Shown here in pieces: positions 38,501 to 46,814 of a stretch of 64,000 nt of DNA. Both the position numbers and the translations under genes were made by a program. This DNA is from Hydrogenophilaceae bacterium (GTDB lineage Bacteria > Pseudomonadota > Alphaproteobacteria > Caulobacterales > Aquidulcibacteraceae). The notes beneath the pieces were generated by a model. That model was not told where the DNA came from, did not search any database, and worked only from the letters and a program-made list of their open reading frames with translations. Numbering within the stretch: the stretch's first letter is position 1; the number at the start of each line of letters is the position of its first letter. The stretch is taken from the NCBI GenBank assembly GCA_013389015.1, contig JACAEE010000156.1:1-64000 (forward strand), read 5' to 3'.

Positions 38501-41164
38501 CGGCACGGCCAGCGCTGCTAGGATGAACACTGTCCAGACGAAGGAGGCTTCACGCGGGAGCGCAAATCCGGCGAGGAGCGCAGCGACCGCCAAAGGCGCC
38601 GACATGGTGCGGCGCAGATTGTCGAGCATTTTGAAGCGGCCGGCGGGGGAGACGCCCAATTCGCCGTCGACGCCGGCTCTGGCGAGGCCTAGGATCCAGG
38701 GCGTAAGCTGCCAATCTCCGCGCGCCCAGCGATGGTGTCTTAACGCCGCCACTTCATAGCGCGCCGGGAATTCCTCGACGAATTCAACGTCGGACGCCAG
38801 GCCCGAGCGAGCAAAGTCACCTTCGAAAAGGTCGTGGCTTAGCAAAGCCCCCTCGGGAACGCGTCCCTTCAACGCCTTTCGGAAGGCGTCCACGTCGTAG
38901 ATGCCTTTGCCCGTGTAAGAGCCCTCGCCCAGGAGGTCCTGATAGACATCCGACGCGGCCGCCGCGTAAGGATCGATTCCGATAAAACTGGAAAAGATGG
39001 ACAGCAGCGGCGTCGCCCGCTCGCCAACAGGCATGGCCGGCGTGATCCGAGGCTGCAGGATCGCATAGCCCTCGACGACGCGCCGGCTGTTCTTGTCGAT
39101 ACGGGGCGCGTTCAAGGGATGGGCCATCTTGCCGATGAGACGCGCAATCGCTTCCGGCGCCAGGCGTGTGTCTGCATCGAGGGTTATGACATAGCGAACA
39201 TCTGGGGGCACGTGTGCCGTCTGGCCGGCGACGGCGACAAAGCTTGTGTCCTTTGCCCCGCGCAACAGCTCGTTGAGCTCAATGAGCTTGCCGCGCTTGC
39301 GCTCCCATCCCATCCATTTGCGCTCGCTGGCGCTCCACATCCGCCTGCGGTGCAGCAACAAGAACCGATCGCACTCGCTATCGCTCGGATGGCGCTTGTT
39401 AAGCGCGCCAATTGCGTCGGCCGCGCCATCGAGCAGTTTGTTGTCGCCTTCGGCGTGCGCGGCTCGCGCGTCGGTCCAGTCGGAAAGCAGGGCGAAGTAG
39501 ATCTCGCCCTTCGGGCTTGAGAGATAGTGAGCCTCAAGGCTTTCAATCTGCGCCTCGACCGCCGAAGGCGATGAAAGCATCATCGGCACGACCACCATTG
39601 TACGCAGCTCGGGAGGAACGGCGCCGGCTAGCTCCATGCTGGGCAAGAGGCTGGCTCGTAGGCCCCGCGTGATCAGGTGGTTGACGACGCAGACCGCGGC
39701 GTCGATGGCCGGAATGGCGCCTAAGAGGCCAAGCGCGACAAGCCAGCGCCAGTCTGCGCCCGCCGCCGCTAGGAGGCTTAGAGGGAGCGCCAGCAGGAGC
39801 GCGCTTAGGATCGAACCCGCGCCGACATAGCCGCCGATGCCGAGCGCTCTCACGATGCGCGCGGGCCAAGTGTCGATGGAGGGCTTAAAGCCTAGCGCGC
39901 GCTCAAATGGACGCCGGCCTCTGCCAATCAGATAATATCCCGGATCGGCGTAGCGCGCATCTTGCGGCGCAGCCGGTGCAGGCGCGTCTGCGGCTGCGGC
40001 GACAGCGCCAGCAGCAATTTCGATCTCACTGTGCTCAGCGCCTCTGGCGATTTCTTCGATCGCGGTGCGGTAGAGATTGCGCGTCGGGAAGTCCATGCGC
40101 GCATAGCCGGGCGAAGCCCTCAGGACGTCATCGACAAGACTCATGCGCTCGACGAGATCGCGCCAGTCCACATCACCGATGAAGCGCATGCTGGTGACAA
40201 TGTTGCGGACGAGAATCGTAGCGCTGATTTCGCGTTGCTGCTCGGCGCGGACGGCGTCATCGACGCTCGTCCTCTCGAACGCCATGCGCTCGTCCAGCCA
40301 GCTTAGGGCCGGTGCAACGCTTTGGCTCTGATCGCGCAAGCGCAGAGCAAGCTCGACGACGAAGCTGTCTTCGAGCCGTTGTGTCCGCAATCCGGCAAGC
40401 GCGTTCGTCAGCGCGTCAGGTCCTTGGGTCGCCGCGTGGAGCAGGCGCTCGGCGCTCGCCGCTGCGCGGGCGCGCGCCTCGCGCGCGGAAAGAAAGGAGG
40501 CCGCGCAACGGCGCATGTTCTCAACCAACAGAATGCGCAACGTAATTGGGATCGCCCAAAGTTCGCCGATAGTCAGCGGCCGGATCTGCTGATAGGCGCG
40601 GACAAAGCGGCAGAGCAGGTCCGGGTCGAAACGGCTGGCGCTATGCGCAATGTAGGTCCAGGCGACGGATAAGATGCGTGGATAGCCCTTAAGCGGGCCG
40701 TCGGCGAGTTTCGGCAGGCGGCGATAGAAACCCGCGGGCAAATCGACGCGAATATCCCGAATCTGACGCTCGACGATGTGATAATTGTCGATCAGCCATT
40801 CGCTCGCGGGTGAGACCGTCTCGCGCGCGGCGGCGGCGCGCGCAAGCAGGTCATAGGCTTGGCGCAACGCTGCTGCGTTGTCGTCGAGGCGCCTTGCCAG
40901 CGCCCGATGGCGGGGCGCACCCGAGACGACGGCATAGGCGCCTGCGGCGTTGCGCCCCTGCTGCTCCAGTTTTTCGGCGCTAAAGAGCTCGGCTTCGATT
41001 GGAGCTGCATCGGCCCATGGCGAGGCGCTGACGGCCATCGCCGCCACTGCGTCCGAGACGCTTCGCCGAATCGAGAAGAATTCGCTGGCGAGGAGTTCCT
41101 CTTTCGGTCGGCTCTCCACGCCGACCCGCTTCATTGCGCCCGCAATTCGCGCCGCGAGGCCCAA
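32540..41164 (-). CDS. Cyclic beta-1,2-glucan synthase-like giant protein (NdvB/Cgs; GT84 + GH94-type)
   Basis: 2874 aa; GT-like VITLDADTRLAPEAIARLIG...RHHRWARGDWQL, membrane segments, glucoamylase-like middle domain and GH94-type phosphorylase domain (LPLIGGGDWNDGFNRVG). Confidence 0.93.
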   Translation of the reverse strand: MGLAARIAGAMKRVGVESRPKEELLASEFFSIRRSVSDAVAAMAVSASPWADAAPIEAELFSAEKLEQQGRNAAGAYAVVSGAPRHRALARRLDDNAAALRQAYDLLARAAAARETVSPASEWLIDNYHIVERQIRDIRVDLPAGFYRRLPKLADGPLKGYPRILSVAWTYIAHSASRFDPDLLCRFVRAYQQIRPLTIGELWAIPITLRILLVENMRRCAASFLSAREARARAAASAERLLHAATQGPDALTNALAGLRTQRLEDSFVVELALRLRDQSQSVAPALSWLDERMAFERTSVDDAVRAEQQREISATILVRNIVTSMRFIGDVDWRDLVERMSLVDDVLRASPGYARMDFPTRNLYRTAIEEIARGAEHSEIEIAAGAVAAAADAPAPAAPQDARYADPGYYLIGRGRRPFERALGFKPSIDTWPARIVRALGIGGYVGAGSILSALLLALPLSLLAAAGADWRWLVALGLLGAIPAIDAAVCVVNHLITRGLRASLLPSMELAGAVPPELRTMVVVPMMLSSPSAVEAQIESLEAHYLSSPKGEIYFALLSDWTDARAAHAEGDNKLLDGAADAIGALNKRHPSDSECDRFLLLHRRRMWSASERKWMGWERKRGKLIELNELLRGAKDTSFVAVAGQTAHVPPDVRYVITLDADTRLAPEAIARLIGKMAHPLNAPRIDKNSRRVVEGYAILQPRITPAMPVGERATPLLSIFSSFIGIDPYAAAASDVYQDLLGEGSYTGKGIYDVDAFRKALKGRVPEGALLSHDLFEGDFARSGLASDVEFVEEFPARYEVAALRHHRWARGDWQLTPWILGLARAGVDGELGVSPAGRFKMLDNLRRTMSAPLAVAALLAGFALPREASFVWTVFILAALAVPPFLPVIAAAPHWRSNSFTHHLRSLAADLQMASAQWLLSLVLLAHQAWLMSDAVLRTLLRLMTRRKLLEWTPAAQASFGGRANLASYYAAMSGALVVALVAAAIAVLGRDSPPSVMPIAFALLWVASPAIALWASRPRPEPRARLLSAADAAAFRLIARKTWRYFETFVTAEHNLLPPDNFQETPEPAAAHRTSPTNIGLYLLSTAAVRRFGWISVREAADRLEATLATLDKLKRCRGHFYNWYDTHNLQPLEPRYVSTVDSGNLAGHLLTVAQACLDWKHDAVDPGFDVEALALARREARASGVGGSQLDADLQGLEAEFATLQSTGVRDVSRLGALLAGVAVAREAVRSLEPADDSGNEILFWLNAAASGIERQLRELAEPKHDELPARLEALADRLRALALGMDFAFLLDRNRMLLSIGYREQDGALDPSCYDLLASEARLASLLAIAKGDVPSKHWFRLSHALTPTGFGAVLVSWSGSMFEYLMPALVMAEPEESLIGRTSQRIVKRQIDYGRARRAPWGVSESAYNARDLDLTYQYSNFGVPGLGLKRGLGDNFVVSPYSTALAAMFAPRAAMRNLERLADIGASGRFGFYEAIDFAPERVPAGRRAEIVRAYMSHHQGMIITALANTVCNGALRTWFHADPLIQAFDLLLQERAPREAHEPPAFASLAQSNDAVALAQSPPHRRSPSPWSASPATHLLSNGRYQVMLSAAGSGYSAWGGRMITRWREDATRDDWGSYLYLRDVETGAFWSPTLQPACHSEHNHRAAFTEEKAEYVCEADGLTTELEVIASEEDDAEVRRLSICNCGSRAREIEVTSFMELALAPAGADIAHPAFSKLFIETQRLPGGALLATRRRRDPSEAEIWAAHLAVVEGQCLGRHDFETDRAKFIGRLRDVRAPLGAVSGAPLSGATGATLDPIFSLRRRLRIEPGEIRRLQFWTMAADTREHILHLVDKLNDSAAYERAAALAWTQAQVELHHLNLDRHTAGLYQSLAGHLIYANSAMRARPEVIAEGRAEQSVLWSLGLSGDLPIMLVEMSEPQQIGLVEDALQAFEYLQTKRLAFDLVIINARGASYQQDLQFAIENAVRTSQARPRIGGDPPAGQVYLLRTDLISPEARAALEAAARVVFRGEAGRLAQQLRRRIETEHHGVRCAHAGAPAAALAAPARAPDLDYFNGFGGFAENGEYVIALAPGQATPAPWINVVANQSFGFLVSEAGASFAWSQNSRERQITPWSNDPIGDAAGQAIFIRDRDTGELWSPTPAPMRDEGAAYVIRHGHGYSRFEHQSRGIKLALTEYVPLSDPVKVSRLHIANTTDRPRTLSITAYLEWVLGASRGAAQPFTVTERCPNTGAILASNRWRTAFKERVAFADLGGRQQSWTGDRREFIGRNGSLSSPAAVVNGAPLSGRLGAAFDPCAALEATIELAPGRSEEIVLLTGDADSASQASDLVARYRSADLDAVLAEAREFWREFLSAVEVKTPDRSFDLMMNGRLLYQTLACRMWARSGLYQASGAFGFRDQLQDVMAIAAFKPEIARAHIIAAAARQFPEGDVQHWWLPETGQGVRTRISDDRLWLAHAVVHFLNVTGDGALLDEDIPFLEGPALAPGQPEAFFSPKTLSGTASLYEHCARALDASLAVGSHGLPLIGGGDWNDGFNRVGLAGAGESVWLGWFLYAALDQFAPIAEARGDAARTARWRAHACALSAALEQEAWDGDWYKRGWFDDGAPLGSAASEECRIDAIAQSWAVLSGAGDPNRAERAMASLERDLIRPQENIALLFAPPFDSGPQDPGYIKGYPAGVRENGGQYTHAAAWSVMAFAALGQGDKAAALFWMLNPINHARTRADAHRYKVEPYATAADIYGGPHHPGRGGWSWYTGSAGVLFRAGLESILGVRIEGARLRIDPCIPATWPGFQLSLRIRDARFKVSVDNPDGVSSGVACAVFDGTGIGSGPADIPIEAGDHHIELTLGAIAPHTHPPAGA

Positions 41165-41382
41165 ACGTAACCTCGTGCCGCGATCGCGGGAGCCGCGAGG
41201 CGCTGGGCCTCTGGATCTTGCTCGATTATGATGGCGACCGCTTGGCCATTGCGCCGAAGAGCCTCAGCCATACGTTGGGCCTGCTCGACCGCTGCCAGCT
41301 GCGAGCGACATGGCGCGATGAGGGCGTCGCCGAGTTTGACCGTCCAGCCGTACTCGCCCTTGGCGACCTTGAACATATGCAC
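41131..41382 (-). CDS. Small DUF2188-like protein
   Basis: MHMFKVAKGEYGWTVKLGDALIAPCRSQLAAVEQAQRMAEALRRNGQAVAIIIEQ; overlaps the glucan synthase start. Confidence 0.6.
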   Translation of the reverse strand: MHMFKVAKGEYGWTVKLGDALIAPCRSQLAAVEQAQRMAEALRRNGQAVAIIIEQDPEAQRLAAPAIAARGYVWASRRELRAQ

Positions 41383-41475
41383 GTGCCCGTCTCCCCGGGA
41401 TCTGCGCCGCTACGGGCGCGTCCGCTGCCCGCCCCGGCGGGCAGGGCTCTCTTCTTCCCCACGCATATCTTCTTT

Positions 41476-41499
41476 TACGCATCCCAGCGGCGGCGCCCT
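41476..41499 (-). promoter_or_regulatory. AGGG-N14-YGCGTA motif upstream of DUF2188 / cyclic glucan synthase
   Basis: Minus strand: AGGGcgccgccgctgggaTGCGTA. Confidence 0.8.
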
Positions 41500-41551
41500 G
41501 ATTGGCTCAAGCGGCGCTTGCCGCAAGCGGCTGCAAGCGCCGGCGTTGACA

Positions 41552-41575
41552 AGGGGAACGCCGCTGGGATGCGTA
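41552..41575 (+). promoter_or_regulatory. AGGG-N14-YGCGTA motif upstream of the CPD P-type ATPase
   Basis: AGGGgaacgccgctgggaTGCGTA. Confidence 0.8.
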
Positions 41576-41728
41576 AAGGGGACGGAATAGCAGGGCGGTC
41601 GCCAGTGATCAGTTCGGCCAGGCGGCGCGTGCGCCGTCGTTGCAGGCGCCGAGGCCGCCGGGATATCGATACGCGCGCCGCGCGGGCGCTATGGGTCGAA
41701 GCTGAAGTGGCTTCAAGGAGCGTCCAGC

Positions 41729-44083
41729 ATGAAAACGGAAACCCTGCTGCTCGACGATGTCGTGACGCCGCTCGATCCCCTCGTGATCGAAAAGCGCCTC
41801 AGCGGCGTCGCCGGCGTGACTGGCGCGCGCGCCCACTTCGGCGCTGGCACGGTGACCGTCGACTTCGATCCGAGCCAGACCAGCATTGACGCGTTACGTC
41901 GCGAGATCAGCGCCTGCGGCTTTCACTGCGACGGCCTCGCTATGCCCCAGCATCTATGTCCCCATGATAAGAGCGAGCATGCGCGCCATCGAGGCCACGC
42001 GCCAGTCAAAGCGGACGCTGCGGCGCACGATGAAATGGCTCACGAGATGGGGCATGGCGCGGGCATGGATATGGCGCAGATGGCCCGCGACATGCGCAAT
42101 CGTTTCCTCGTTGCGCTCGCTTTCTCAGTTCCGATCTTTCTGCTGGCGCCGATGGGGATGGACGCGATCCGGATCGATCCCCCCTTCGGTCTCGATCGCG
42201 ATTTGCTACTTTTCATCCTCGCTTCGGGCGCGATCATCTATCCAGGCTGGCCGTTTTTCACAGCGGCCGTCCGGGCGCTGCGGCGCGGCGTCTTCAACAT
42301 GGCCGTGCTGGTGCTCTTGAGCGTCGGCGCTGGTTATTTCTTCTCGCTCGGCTCCACGTTCGTTTGGGGCGGGGCGCAATTCTACGAAGCGGCTTCGGTT
42401 CTGTTGGTCTTCATCCTTTTGGGCCATTGGCTCGAAATGCGCGCCCGCGCCGGCGCCTCCGACGCCATCCGCAAACTGATGGATCTGGCCCCGCCGAAAG
42501 CGGTCGTCGTGCGCGACGGTCAGGAGCGGGAAGTGCCGACCGCTGAGGTTTTGGTCGGCGACATTGTCGTTGTCCGTCCGGGTGGCAAGGTTCCCGTTGA
42601 CGGCGTCGTCCTTGAAGGCCGATCGGACGTTGATGAGTCGATGCTGACGGGAGAGTCGCTTCCCGTCACCAAGGACGCTGGCGACGCCGTCATCGGCGGC
42701 ACGATCAACAAGGGGGGCATGATCCGCTATCGCGCCACCAAAGTCGGCGCCAACACCGCGCTCGCACAAATCGTCAAGCTCGTGCAAGAAGCGCAGAACT
42801 CAAAGGCGCCGGCGCAATTGCTGGCCGACCGCGCTTCGCAATGGCTCGTCATCGCCGCCATCCTCATCGGCCTTGCGACCTTTTCAGTTTGGTTCTTCGT
42901 GCTAGGCCAGCCTGTCTTGTTCGCGCTGACGCTGACGATAACGGTCTTGGTGATCGCGTGTCCGGATGCGCTTGGCTTGGCGACGCCTATGGCGATCATG
43001 GTGGGGACCGGCATCGGCGCCCGCCACGGCATCCTCATCAAGAACGCCGTGGCGCTTGAAGAATCCGCCAAGCTCGACGTCGTCATCTTCGACAAGACCG
43101 GCACGTTGACCATGGGCGAGCCCAAGGTGGTGGAAGTGGTGACGGCGCCCGGCCGCGAAGAGGGCGAGGTTTTGGCTGCCGCCGCCGCTGTGGAACGCGG
43201 TTCAGAGCATCATATTGCTGTGGCGGTGCTGGAGCGCGCAAAGGGCTTGAGCCAGCTGGAGGCGAGCGATTTCTCCGCCTTCGAGGGCAAAGGCGTGCGC
43301 GCCCGCGTCGGCGGACGCACCATCCTCGCCGGCAACGCCATGCTGATGCAGGACAACGCCGTGACGTTTGGAGCGCTGGCGGCAGAGACTGCCCGTCTGC
43401 AAGGGTCGGGCAGAACCGTCGCCTACATTGCCGAGGACGGCGAACTCATCGGCCTCATCGCCATCGCCGATGCGCCGCGGCCCACATCCGCGGCTGCAAT
43501 CGCGCGGCTCAAGAAACGCGGCGTCGAAGTGGCGATGATCACGGGCGACAACGAAGCTACGGCCACGCGCATCGCGCGCGAACTCGGCGTCGACACGGTG
43601 TTGGCCAACGTGCTGCCGGGCCAGAAGGCGAGCAAGGTTAAGGAATTGCAGGCGGGCGGACGCAAGGTCGCCATGGTCGGAGACGGGGTCAATGACGCGC
43701 CGGCGTTGACCCAAGCCGATGTCGGCTTCGCCATTGGCGCAGGCACCGATGTGGCGATGGAGAGCGCCGATGTCGTGCTTATGCGAGACGACCCGTACGA
43801 CGTTGTGCGCGCCATCGAATTGTCACGAGCGACATTGGCCAAGATGCACCAAAACCTCTGGTGGGCGGTGGGCTACAATGTCATCGCCTTTCCATTGGCG
43901 GCGGGACTTTTCTATCCCTTTACTTTGAGTCCGGAAATCGCCGCGCTTTCGATGTCTGGCAGCTCGGTTATCGTTGCGCTCAATGCGCTGTTGTTGAAGA
44001 CTGTACGGCTTGAGGCCGAGGCTCCTTCGGGGGCGCCGATGGAGCAGGCGAACGCGCATGCCCCGCGGACGGCGCCAGTTTGA
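41729..44083 (+). CDS. Heavy-metal P1B-type ATPase with CPD transmembrane motif
   Basis: [61 protein letters not shown]; degenerate N-terminal HMA-like domain without CxxC. Confidence 0.93.
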   Translation: MKTETLLLDDVVTPLDPLVIEKRLSGVAGVTGARAHFGAGTVTVDFDPSQTSIDALRREISACGFHCDGLAMPQHLCPHDKSEHARHRGHAPVKADAAAHDEMAHEMGHGAGMDMAQMARDMRNRFLVALAFSVPIFLLAPMGMDAIRIDPPFGLDRDLLLFILASGAIIYPGWPFFTAAVRALRRGVFNMAVLVLLSVGAGYFFSLGSTFVWGGAQFYEAASVLLVFILLGHWLEMRARAGASDAIRKLMDLAPPKAVVVRDGQEREVPTAEVLVGDIVVVRPGGKVPVDGVVLEGRSDVDESMLTGESLPVTKDAGDAVIGGTINKGGMIRYRATKVGANTALAQIVKLVQEAQNSKAPAQLLADRASQWLVIAAILIGLATFSVWFFVLGQPVLFALTLTITVLVIACPDALGLATPMAIMVGTGIGARHGILIKNAVALEESAKLDVVIFDKTGTLTMGEPKVVEVVTAPGREEGEVLAAAAAVERGSEHHIAVAVLERAKGLSQLEASDFSAFEGKGVRARVGGRTILAGNAMLMQDNAVTFGALAAETARLQGSGRTVAYIAEDGELIGLIAIADAPRPTSAAAIARLKKRGVEVAMITGDNEATATRIARELGVDTVLANVLPGQKASKVKELQAGGRKVAMVGDGVNDAPALTQADVGFAIGAGTDVAMESADVVLMRDDPYDVVRAIELSRATLAKMHQNLWWAVGYNVIAFPLAAGLFYPFTLSPEIAALSMSGSSVIVALNALLLKTVRLEAEAPSGAPMEQANAHAPRTAPV

Positions 44084-44736
44084 ACCGCAGCCTGTCGCTG
44101 GGCCGGCGATCGCGCATCGTAGGTAAGGATGCGGGAATGGCGCAGAACAAGCAGCGAAGCGCGCTCGATGATGCAGCGCGCCGGGTGATGGTGGAGGTGC
44201 AACGCGACTTGCTGCGCTTTCTTACCCGTCAGCTCCGCGACGCGGATGAGGCGCGCGACGTCTTGCACGACTTCTACACAAGGGTGCTGTCGCGCATCGA
44301 CGACGTTCGTGATAGCGAAAAGCTGAGAGGCTGGATGGGCCGGGTGCTTCATTCCGTTCTGGCCGACCATTTCAGGCGCCGTGCGCGACGTAGGCACGCC
44401 GAGGCCGAGCAGGCGCGTGAAGAGACCAGCGATGTCCCAGCGTGGGAAGAGGAGCTGGACGCAGCGGTCTGCAATTGTCTCTATAAGCTCTTGCCGACCT
44501 TGCGTCCCGCTTACGCAGACATTTTATGGCGCGCGGATCTGATCGGCCAAAGCCGCGCGGAAATTGCGGCCGCGCTGGGCATTGACGAGGCCAATGTGCG
44601 CGTGCGGCTGCATCGGGCGCGGCTGGCGCTAAAGCAACGTTTGATTGACACCTGCCACACCTGCCCCGAGCACGGCTTTCTCGATTGCGGCTGCGACCGC
44701 GCCGTCGAAATGCGCGCCGGCCTCCCCGACCGATAG
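44080..44736 (+). CDS. ECF sigma factor with Cys-rich C-terminal tail (ECF-4)
   Basis: Sigma region 2/4 ([23 protein letters not shown]...[33 protein letters not shown]) followed by [23 protein letters not shown]; start overlaps the ATPase stop, alternative ATG at 44137. Confidence 0.88.
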   Translation: MNRSLSLGRRSRIVGKDAGMAQNKQRSALDDAARRVMVEVQRDLLRFLTRQLRDADEARDVLHDFYTRVLSRIDDVRDSEKLRGWMGRVLHSVLADHFRRRARRRHAEAEQAREETSDVPAWEEELDAAVCNCLYKLLPTLRPAYADILWRADLIGQSRAEIAAALGIDEANVRVRLHRARLALKQRLIDTCHTCPEHGFLDCGCDRAVEMRAGLPDR

Positions 44737-44833
44737 AGCCCCGCTGTAACGCCGCGCCGCGCAAAGCGTCTCTTCATGAGCGCGGGGAGTTTCAGCCCGA
44801 TCCTGGCTTTCCGCTGCGTTCCTAGAGGCCAGG

Positions 44834-45502
44834 ATGGCGCAGCTGCCCAATGCCGCACGAGCTTTGTCGACAAGCCAAACGTCAAGTCTGGCCCGCGCCC
44901 AGCGCGCGGACGCCTGGCGCGCTCGGCCGCGTAGAAGCGAGACACTTGGCGTGAGCGGGGAGGAGGAACTGGCGCAACGCGCCAAAGCAGGCGATCGTTC
45001 GGCGTTTTCCGCCTTGATGGGGCTCCACAAGCACGGCCTCTATCGTTTCGTGCGGCGCCGGACCGCAAACCCCGAGGACGCCTATGACGTCTTGCAAGAG
45101 GCGTTTGTCTCAGCCTGGCTGGCGCTTGAGCGGTATGACCCGAAGCGTCCGTTGGAGGCGTGGCTTCGCGTAATCGCACTCAACAAATGTCGCGATCACG
45201 CACGCCGGCGCGCTGTACGCCGCGCAGTCTCGGGCGCCGCGCCGGGCGGGGGCGCGGCGGAGGCGCCGGACACCGCCCCATCGCCGGAAGAGGAAATCAT
45301 CGCGCGCTCCGAATTTGACCGGGCTCAACGCGCGCTCGAAGCGCTTCCGCATCATCTGCGTGAAGCGCTCGTCTTGACCGCAGTTGAGGGGTTTTCGCAA
45401 GCAGAAGCAGGTGAGGTGCTTGGCTGCACGGCCAAGGCGGTCGAGTATCGGGTGGCGCGCGCACGTTCTATGCTCGCGGCAAGAATGATGGACGAGGGCT
45501 GA
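44834..45502 (+). CDS. CnrH-like ECF sigma factor (ECF-3), no adjacent CnrYX
   Basis: LMGLHKHGLYRFVRRRTANPEDAYDVLQEAFVSAWLALERYDPKRPLEAWLRVIALNKCRDHARRR; close paralog of ECF-2. Confidence 0.9.
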   Translation: MAQLPNAARALSTSQTSSLARAQRADAWRARPRRSETLGVSGEEELAQRAKAGDRSAFSALMGLHKHGLYRFVRRRTANPEDAYDVLQEAFVSAWLALERYDPKRPLEAWLRVIALNKCRDHARRRAVRRAVSGAAPGGGAAEAPDTAPSPEEEIIARSEFDRAQRALEALPHHLREALVLTAVEGFSQAEAGEVLGCTAKAVEYRVARARSMLAARMMDEG

Positions 45503-45536
45503 TGGCGCCGGGCGCGCGTCATAACGAGGCAGGCTG

Positions 45537-46703
45537 TTGACTGAGGTTGGCATACTTGTTTTCAACACTGGATCTTCGAGTATTCGCCTCGCTGTGTTCG
45601 ATAGCGCGGCTCGAACCCGATTGTGGTCAGCGCGCGCGGAAAGCGTTGGCCGGCAAGACGGGCGTATCGTGATCGAGGGCGCGGGGCTTTCCCTTCCATG
45701 CGAGATCGACACGTTTGATGCCGGGTTTGACCTGCTTCTCACACAGCTTGGGCAAACGTATGATGACGCGACCTGGCTCGGGGTCGGGCACCGCTTCGTA
45801 CATGGCGGCGAGGCGTTTTCGGCGCCGCAGATCATCACCGGCGAGATCGAACAACGCCTGCAGTCGCTTGCGCCGCTGGCGCCGCTGCACATGCCGCAGA
45901 GTCTTGCGGGCGTCGCGGCGGTGCGCAAACGATGGCCGCACGCTTCACAGGTTGCGAGTTTCGATACCGCGTTTCACGCAAGCTTGCCGGCGCGCGCGCG
46001 TGTCTTGGCGCTGCCCCAAGAATTGTTGGGCGCTGAAGTGCGCCGCTACGGCTTCCACGGACTTTCCTACCAATCAATCTTGCTCGCGCTGACAGAGGCG
46101 GGCGTCGAGGTTGAAGGTGAGCGCATCCTCATTGCCCATTTGGGTGCAGGCGCTTCGATGTGCGCGATTGCGGGCGGCCAAAGCGTCGAAACGACGATGG
46201 GATTCTCAACGCTCGCTGGCCTGCCTATGGCGACGCGCTGCGGCGATATCGATCCGGGCGCGCTTTTACATATCCTCGCTGACACGAGCCTCTCGCCAAA
46301 CGAGCTGCGCCGAGCGCTCTATCAAGATTCGGGGCTCAAGGCGCTTGCGGGACTTGATGGGGACATGAAGCAATTGCTGGCGCATAGGCTTGAACCCGCC
46401 GCAGCGCTCGCCATCGAAGTGTTCTGCTATGCGGCGCGGCGCTCGATCGCCAGCTTGGCGGCGGCGATGGGCGGCCTGGACAGGCTTGTGTTCACCGGCG
46501 GGATCGGCGAACGCGCCGACGCGATCCGCACAGAAATTTGCGCGGGGCTTGAGTTTCTCGGGGTTGAACTTGACGCCCGCGCCAATAGCGCGGGCCAAAC
46601 GAAGCTCTCGCCGGAAGGCGCACGCGTCCTCGTCGAAGCCCGCACGAGCAATGAGGAGGGTGTTATCGCCCGCCACGTCGCAGCGCTCACCGGCCAATCC
46701 TGA
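45537..46703 (+). CDS. ackA: Acetate kinase
   Basis: ILVFNTGSSSIRLAVF; VGHRFVHGGEAFSAP; YGFHGLSYQSI; LIAHLGAGASMCAIAGGQSVETTMGFSTLAGLPMATRCGDIDPGAL. Confidence 0.95.
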   Translation: MTEVGILVFNTGSSSIRLAVFDSAARTRLWSARAESVGRQDGRIVIEGAGLSLPCEIDTFDAGFDLLLTQLGQTYDDATWLGVGHRFVHGGEAFSAPQIITGEIEQRLQSLAPLAPLHMPQSLAGVAAVRKRWPHASQVASFDTAFHASLPARARVLALPQELLGAEVRRYGFHGLSYQSILLALTEAGVEVEGERILIAHLGAGASMCAIAGGQSVETTMGFSTLAGLPMATRCGDIDPGALLHILADTSLSPNELRRALYQDSGLKALAGLDGDMKQLLAHRLEPAAALAIEVFCYAARRSIASLAAAMGGLDRLVFTGGIGERADAIRTEICAGLEFLGVELDARANSAGQTKLSPEGARVLVEARTSNEEGVIARHVAALTGQS

Positions 46704-46727
46704 ATGCGCGTTTGGCGCCGGCCGTTC

Positions 46728-46751
46728 AGGGTGCGCGCCTCCTGATGCGTA
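46728..46751 (+). promoter_or_regulatory. AGGG-N14-YGCGTA motif upstream of phosphoketolase
   Basis: AGGGtgcgcgcctcctgaTGCGTA. Confidence 0.8.
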
Positions 46752-46814
46752 TGGGAACGAGACGCCGAGGTGCGGGGGCCCGTGTCCCTTGCGAGCCGCA
46801 AGAGGAGATGCCGC

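Larger units (their letters stand above)
41474..41577. repeat. 104-bp structure with perfect 19-bp inverted arms containing two divergent promoter motifs
   Basis: TTTACGCATCCCAGCGGCG (41474-41492) / CGCCGCTGGGATGCGTAAA (41559-41577), with an inner 9-bp hairpin CGGCGCTTG/CAAGCGCCG. Confidence 0.92.

Noticed and set aside
41474-41577. MITE or IS remnant with 19-bp terminal inverted repeats
   Set aside because: No flanking target duplication is visible, and both arms match the island promoter motif in the correct orientation for the two adjacent operons.
46754-46778. EcfG-type promoter beginning GGAAC upstream of phosphoketolase
   Set aside because: No CGTT at 16-17 nt; the AGGG-N14-TGCGTA motif just upstream is a better explanation.
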